The notes beneath the pieces are model-generated. The model did not search any database, had not been told where the DNA came from, and saw only the letters and a program-made list of their open reading frames with translations. Positions 58,947 through 64,000 of a stretch of DNA of 64,000 nucleotides are shown here, piece by piece (the stretch's first letter is position 1; every line of letters begins with the position of its first letter). Origin of the DNA: Drosophila persimilis (Eukaryota > Arthropoda > Insecta > Diptera > Drosophilidae); NCBI RefSeq assembly GCF_003286085.1, contig NW_020825327.1, positions 1,550,001 through 1,614,000 of the forward strand, written 5' to 3'. A program made the translations under genes and the position numbers.

Positions 58947-60250
58947 ACTGAGATAGTGTATTTTTCAACTTATTCCACGCTGTTTCCAAATGCAGCGGGA
59001 TCGACTCATCCCAATCTAGTTTGTTAAGCCAAAGCTCCTGCAATAGGATCTTGCCTTTTATAACGATAGGACTTAATAAACCAAGGGGGTCAAACAACTT
59101 TGATGTCACCGATAGTATGTTCCGTTTTGTCGCTCGGAGACCCATAACTGAATTGTCAATTTTGAACTTAAAGGCATCGTCAGTAGGTAACCATGAGATT
59201 CCTAACGCCTTTGTCGACTCTGAATCCGAGATTGTTATGGGTTTGGCTGTGCTCTCAGATGCGGTGATCTCGGTTGAATTTGAAAACCACTTTGTCAACT
59301 CAAACCCTGCGGTCTGAAGAACCTGAGACACTTCGGATTTAATTGCCCTTAGCTCCTCTACGCATGCAGCACCAGTCAACACGTCATCGACGTAAAAGTC
59401 GGACCCAATAACGTTAGAGCTTCGCAGACTCACTCAACCTTTTCAAACACCGGATAGCTAAGAATGGGGCTGGACCAGTCCCATAGGTTACAGTGTTGAG
59501 CTTGTATAATCTCAAGGATTCAGAAGGAGGGTCTCTTCTCCATACTATGAGCTGAAACTGCCGATCCGCTTCGTTCACCATCACTTGGCGATACATCTTT
59601 TTAACATCAGCAGTCAGGGCAAACCTGTGCAGACGGAAACGGAGCAGTGTCGAGTATAATTCCTCTTGAATGGTAGGTCCCACCATCAGAATATCATTTA
59701 AGGCCACCTGTGAGGACGTCTTGGACGAAGCATCGAACACGACTCGGAGCTTGATAGACGTACTTTGGGGCCTCAGAACACACTGATGAGGGATTACGTA
59801 GTGTGGAGTAGAAGGAATCGTATTGTCACTACCATTTATTCAACCTCAAAGGAGTTGCCTAAACAATTTGGATCTGATTTAAACGGGAGCCTTACTTCGA
59901 ACCGACCTGATGATAGTACCTGAGTCGTCTTACGATAGTGTTCTTCACACAGCTTGTGCTCAGGTGTGGCAATTTTCTTGGTAGATGGCATTTCTTCCAG
60001 TGACCAATACTTTTTCAAGGTCCTATCGATGGATACTAGTAACTCTTCATTGCAACTCAAACTGTTTGTAATTTGAGGAGCAGAACTCCTGGAAACATAT
60101 TTTCCCGACACTACCCAACCAAGAATGGTTTTCTGAAGAGTTGGAAAGTCAGGACCTTGTTTAATTTGACCAACATCTAATAATTCAAAGAACGATTCTG
60201 CTCCAATTAGCATATCTATTCTTTGTGGCTTGTAGAAATAAGGGTCTGCC
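58947..60250 (-). pseudogene. C2 pol: reverse transcriptase, RNase H deleted
   Basis: RT pieces in three frames: 60282-59836 (DMLIGAESFFELLDVG), 59740-59414 (GPTIQEELYSTL, TADVKKMYRQ) and 59433-58909 (FYVDDVLTGA, YVDD at 59383-59394). Deletions occur at 59420 (about 18 bp) and 59826. At about 58945 the thumb joins the pre-integrase region directly, removing all RNase H. Confidence 0.8.
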
Positions 60251-61792
60251 AGTGTTAGGTTGAAATTGATTTCAGGATCCAAAAACCAAAGGAGAACTCA
60301 CTACCATTTATTCGCGACTTCACCATTGTGTGTATTTTATCCTTTACTTGAGAATTAGATTCACCAATTCCAAGCAAGTTAATACAGGACTCCTCTCTAC
60401 GGATCTGTAAGCGATTAGCGAGGTCCTCGGTAATGAAATTTGTTTGTGATCCAGAGTCGAGCAGAGCTCTGGCCAGAATGTGTTCACCGCTCTTAGTTCG
60501 GACGCTTACGATCGACGTAGCCAGAATTACCCTGTCCAACGCTGTCGCATGCAAAACATGTGACGTGGAAGGTTGATTCTGATTTGATGGAGGAGAAGGA
60601 CTCTCTTGGGGTGGTGGCAACGCGAGACTATTAGCCGACACTGTGTATCGATGCAATAATGTATGATGTGAGCGGCTGCACACTCGACATTTATTGGCTT
60701 TGCATTTTATAACAGCGTGGCCTTTTAGCAGACAATTAATGCATAGGGATGCCGACTTAGCAAACTCAAACCTTTGCATCACCGAGAGACGCGAAAATGG
60801 AGGCAATTTGACACTACATGGTCTCCTGAATTGCAGTAGCTACAAGTTTGCTGAGTTCTACTGTTGGTGGAAGTGGAAGAACAAGCAAATGAACTGCGAT
60901 TATGTTGCTTGCTTGGCATGAATTTGTCTTGCCTTGGCTTGGTCGATTCTTCAGCAGACAGATGCTGGTATCGACGATTCAATACTTTCTCAAAGTCGGA
61001 CCAAAGCGGCAACTTCTCATAAGTAAGCTGTTCATCCCACTTTTGTTTCGTCACTGGATCGACTCTGTTTAAAACGAGATGAATGAGCATTGCATTCGAA
61101 ATTTTTGTATCATCTCCGATCGACAGTAACGATCCGTAAATCGACGAAACAGTATCGATTAGAGTTCTTAGAGATGATGCAGATTGATGTGATATACTCG
61201 GCAGATTGAACAATGTGGAAATATTATTCGTGAAAATCAAATAATCGTTGTCATATACTCGTTTTAGGCCAGCCTCGGTGACTTGGAATGCCATTATTTT
61301 TCCTAATGCTTCATCAGAGAGGCACGAAATAAAATGATTAAATTTTTCGATCACCGGTATGCTGTTGTCGCTATGGACTAGTCTCTCAAAAAGGCTAATG
61401 AAATTTTTGAACTCCGAGTGTTTACCACTAAATTTGGGTAATGCCAATTTCGGAAGTCTATTATGAGTTGGGGCTGAAGAAGACACTGGCTTCGTCTCGC
61501 TTGCTGCATCAAAGGCGGCGATAAGCGACATTATCTTTCCCTTGGTGACAACCGTCAGCTCTTCCAACTCGGCTGCATATGCATCATCATCTGTTATGTC
61601 CTCGATTTGCTCCTGCAAATGGTTAGCCTTTTCAATTGAAGCATTTAAACCATCTAATCTACATCATAATTCCGGTAATTGCAAAGGAATCAACCCTTGA
61701 TCTAATCGATCCTCTAAGCGGTGAATGCTTTTTACTCGACTTTTGAGCTTCATCTTTAAGTCTTCAAGAGTAGATTTACTGTTTTCTGCCAT
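60251..61792 (-). pseudogene. C2 gag and protease
   Basis: gag starts at ATG 61792, with an in-frame TGA about 30 codons in (near 61665). It then reopens from 61618 with [16 protein letters not shown] and the knuckles. The third knuckle CRVCSRSHHTLLHRY, lost in C1, is intact here. Protease ALLDSGSQTNFI follows in frame 60806-60255. A frameshift lies near 60790. Confidence 0.8.
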
Positions 61793-61954
61793 AATATTGG
61801 TGTATGTAGATTTTACGCAACAAACCACTATCATTTCTATTTATTTATTTATTATTAATATATTTTATTTTTATAATTTTTGAACGAGAACGATAATCGA
61901 AAACGAATTTTAATTGAATGTCGAGGCACGAGGTATCAAGGGAAAGAGTAGTTG

Positions 61955-62120
61955 CAAGTGACGTTCGAAAACAATATACCCTTAGAATGTAGGGTATCGC
62001 GTCACTTGGCAAGTAACAGCCGAAAACAAAATACCCCTTAGATACAGGGTAGCGCGTCACTTGGCAAGTAACAGCCGAAAAGAATATACCCGTTAGATAC
62101 AGGGTAGCGAGTCACTTGGC
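61955..62120. repeat. Three diverged 55 bp repeats in the C2 leader
   Basis: Counterparts of the C1 leader repeats, each with CGAAAA...ATACCC...AGGGTA and CGTCACTTG-like ends. The first unit is the most diverged. Confidence 0.7.
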
Positions 62121-62965
62121 GCACCGTTAAGCTCAAGAGCGGCAACGAAAATTCTCCCAACAAATACAACGCAAGCAGCAGTGGAGAAACGAAATAATGC
62201 ACCGGTGCTGCTGCTTGTATGCATGTGTGGATACTTTCTATACGACGTGGCTTGGGTGAACGAACGAACAAACTTTGTGAGGTTCTAACGACGAGAAAGG
62301 TAGAACAAAACTACTACAACTACATATATATGTGAACTCCATGTGACTAGCGCTTTAACATAAAGTAGGAATACTGTCGCGTTAGGAATATATATACAAA
62401 TAAATACAAATAAATACAAAATAAAATGGGGGGGGGAGGGGCGACAGTGATTGCAGTAAACGGAAGATGTATGTATGTACATATAACTGTTGCGTCCAAA
62501 TAGCGGTTCACAAATGTCTGTATGTGTCGATATGTATGTATTTATGTGTGTTTAGTTATATTTATGCAATTACTAATAAAATGCATGCAATCAAGCTCTA
62601 CTATATGTATATCATACGTCTGTGCCTAGAATTGAAGGCGATGTGCAATGTTTTCAGCACAAGACACCTCAAAGAGAGATCTGAATGTCTTTTGCTCAGC
62701 CTTCAATTTTCTGCACAAATACCTCTGATTCCTCTTTTGGATCTTTGAATCCAACTGCTACTTTCCAGTCTTTATCGCAGGGCATCCCTCGGCGGTAGCA
62801 GAAATTTGCACAAAAATTATTCTTGGCGCGACCGACGCGATGATTTTATGCAAATTGATTGCTGATTGACACACACACCACGACGCGGGTAACGAATATG
62901 TTTGCATATACTGCAATTTCTTGTCTCACTGTCACTTATTGTTGTTGCCTATAATTAACTTTACA

Positions 62966-62983
62966 GTCCACCCGGGGGCGCCA
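62966..62983 (-). other. Primer binding site of C2
   Basis: The minus strand reads TGGCGCCCCCGGGTGGAC, one base different from C1. Confidence 0.55.
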
Positions 62984-63292
62984 TGAAAAATTAGAAGAGT
63001 TTTTCTAATGAATTAACCGAAAACTTTGGGTGGCTGTAATTTAATTATTTATTCGGCGGAGCGAATATGGATACGCTCGACCTATTTCAATGTTAGCGAA
63101 CAACTATATTTCCTTCACAATTCAAAATCTCTTACTCTAGCTAACCTACAGTGCCAAAGCGGGGCGAATTCGCCAAGAGCGAGAGGGCGAGCTTTTATTG
63201 CGCTCCCGCTTGCCCTAGCCTAACTTACACTAGACTTCATAATTAAGATAAATAACTAATAATGGCCGCCATGGATGGAAGGTCACGCAACA
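62984..63292 (-). repeat. 5' LTR of C2 (309 bp)
   Basis: TGAAAAATTAGAAGAG to GGTCACGCAACA, with the intact terminus that C1 lost. Confidence 0.85.
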
Positions 63293-63700
63293 ACAAATAG
63301 TAGTTCACTAAGATCCAGTTGAAGGCGTGTGTGCAAATACCAATCAGAGTAAGGCAGACAGATTTTAACATCATCAGCATACATTAGTTTAGTAGAGTAT
63401 GTTATAACTTCAGGAAGTTGAATGACATTCACAAATAAAATAAACAGAAGTGGGCCCAGATGACTTACCTGTGGCACACCTGAAGTAACATTAACAATAT
63501 TTGACACAACACATTAGAAAGCAAAACACATTGAGAACGGTTAGAGAGATAGGACAAAATCCAATCTAGAAGATTCGTTGGGAACCCTAATAAAGAGGGC
63601 TTGTGAATAAGGAGAGCGTGGTTCACAGAATCGAATGCCTTGCTGAAGGATTAAGTTGGAAAACTCAAGAAGGTTAGTCGATATTGAACGATGTACCGTC
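63293..63700 (-). pseudogene. CR1-like RT fragment
   Basis: The minus-strand segments SGVPQVSHLGPLLFILF and LMYADDVKICL (YADD at 63370-63381), with upstream FSKAF/DSVNHALLIHK and HKPSLLGFPTN pieces in other frames. It is related to, but distinct from, the CR1 copy at 13230-14985. Confidence 0.7.
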
Positions 63701-63711
63701 GACATAAATCG

Positions 63712-63892
63712 CCGCAACATGCCAATATAAATTTGGCGGATCAGAACTTCTACCAGTCCCAGCCAGTTGACATTCTAATTGGAGCGGCTCGTTACATCTA
63801 CACCGATCGTGATCGCAAGAACAAGTTCCGTCGCCTGGAACAGTGGCCCTGTCTCCATAGCATTTCAAATCGAAACAAGAACGACGGATAAC
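63712..63892 (+). pseudogene. BEL-like protease-RT linker scrap joined to an unknown frame
   Basis: The + strand NINLADQNFYQSQPVDILIG matches the short conserved linker after BEL protease. The same frame then continues with ARYIYTDRDRKNKFRRLEQW, which does not match the usual BEL continuation. About 26 codons of linker are all that is left. Confidence 0.45.
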
Positions 63893-64000
63893 GTTGTGAT
63901 TTACTGCTGCGACCGCAACTCTAAATTTATACCCGATACTAAGTCAGTATGGCTCTCCTCTGCCAGACGGCGCTAACATTGAACGACACGACAAAGAGTG
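63893..64000 (-). repeat. INE-1-like repeat end, cut by the window edge
   Basis: The reverse complement reads CACTCTTTGTCGTGTCG, then AGTATCGGGTATAAAT and AGAGTTGCGGTCGCAG, the typical 3' part of the INE-1 copies here. Confidence 0.75.

Larger units (their letters stand above)
57176..63292 (-). mobile_element. BEL/Pao-like element C2
   Basis: Same layout as C1 with independent deletions. LTRs are 57176-57481 and 62984-63292. RNase H is entirely lost, one 165 bp deletion carries filler DNA, and gag has an early stop. The flanks (mariner on the left, CR1 on the right) share no target duplication. Confidence 0.85.

Noticed and set aside
1-64000. tRNA, rRNA genes, CRISPR arrays, bacterial operons
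   Set aside because: None seen. Repeats are transposon LTRs, INE-1 or short tandem units, and gene structure is eukaryotic.

Overview
The window looks like transposon-dense, probably pericentromeric or otherwise heterochromatic DNA of a Drosophila species. This is inferred from repeated DINE-1/INE-1-type sequence, several BEL/Pao LTR elements, a 412/mdg1-type element, CR1-, I- and LOA-like non-LTR elements, Tc1 and mariner remnants, and 51-71 bp introns in the one clear host gene. No RNA genes, CRISPR arrays or bacterial features were seen. No database search was run, so family names rest on recognised motifs and protein order.

The host gene is the largest subunit of RNA polymerase III (RPC1/Polr3A), on the + strand. 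Five exons lie at 26656-26699, 26751-28609, 28681-28826, 39598-40015 and 40078-40513. They encode about 968 residues, including the N-terminal zinc sites, the [10 protein letters not shown] catalytic loop, the bridge helix and the trigger loop. Three introns are tiny, but the third is 10.8 kb and full of transposons. The C-terminal exons (about 420 codons) are not found before position 64000. A small unidentified gene (about 25952-26341, - strand) lies head to head with Polr3A across a 314 bp interval with a perfect DRE box (TATCGATA).

Layout. 1-6270: a CR1-like element interrupted by BEL-like element A1 (30-5060, 5 bp target duplication). 6700-7914: the 3' end of a + strand BEL-like element. 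7969-17596: left arm of an inverted duplication holding a second copy of the small gene's last exon, an I-like LINE (8447-13229), a CR1-like element, a displaced copy of the Polr3A promoter block and a truncated 412-like element. 17597-25660: BEL-like element B as an LTR-body-LTR-partial body-LTR tandem inside one 5 bp target duplication. 25661-26655: small gene and shared promoter. 26656-40513: Polr3A with its TE-filled intron (INE-1, Tc1 fragments, LOA1 with a candidate HDV-like ribozyme, BEL copy A2). 40681-50560: LOA2 interrupted by BEL-like C1. 50870-56540: INE-1, a decayed BEL, and LOA3. 57000-63292: mariner fragment and BEL-like C2. 63293-64000: CR1, BEL and INE-1 scraps.

The most notable observations are: (i) the candidate HDV-like self-cleaving ribozyme at the 5' end of LOA1 (36316-36451, - strand); (ii) the inverted duplication that copies a host gene's 3' exon and downstream flank; (iii) the separate copy of the Polr3A DRE promoter block; (iv) the BEL tandem within one target duplication; and (v) the transposon load inside an essential polymerase gene.
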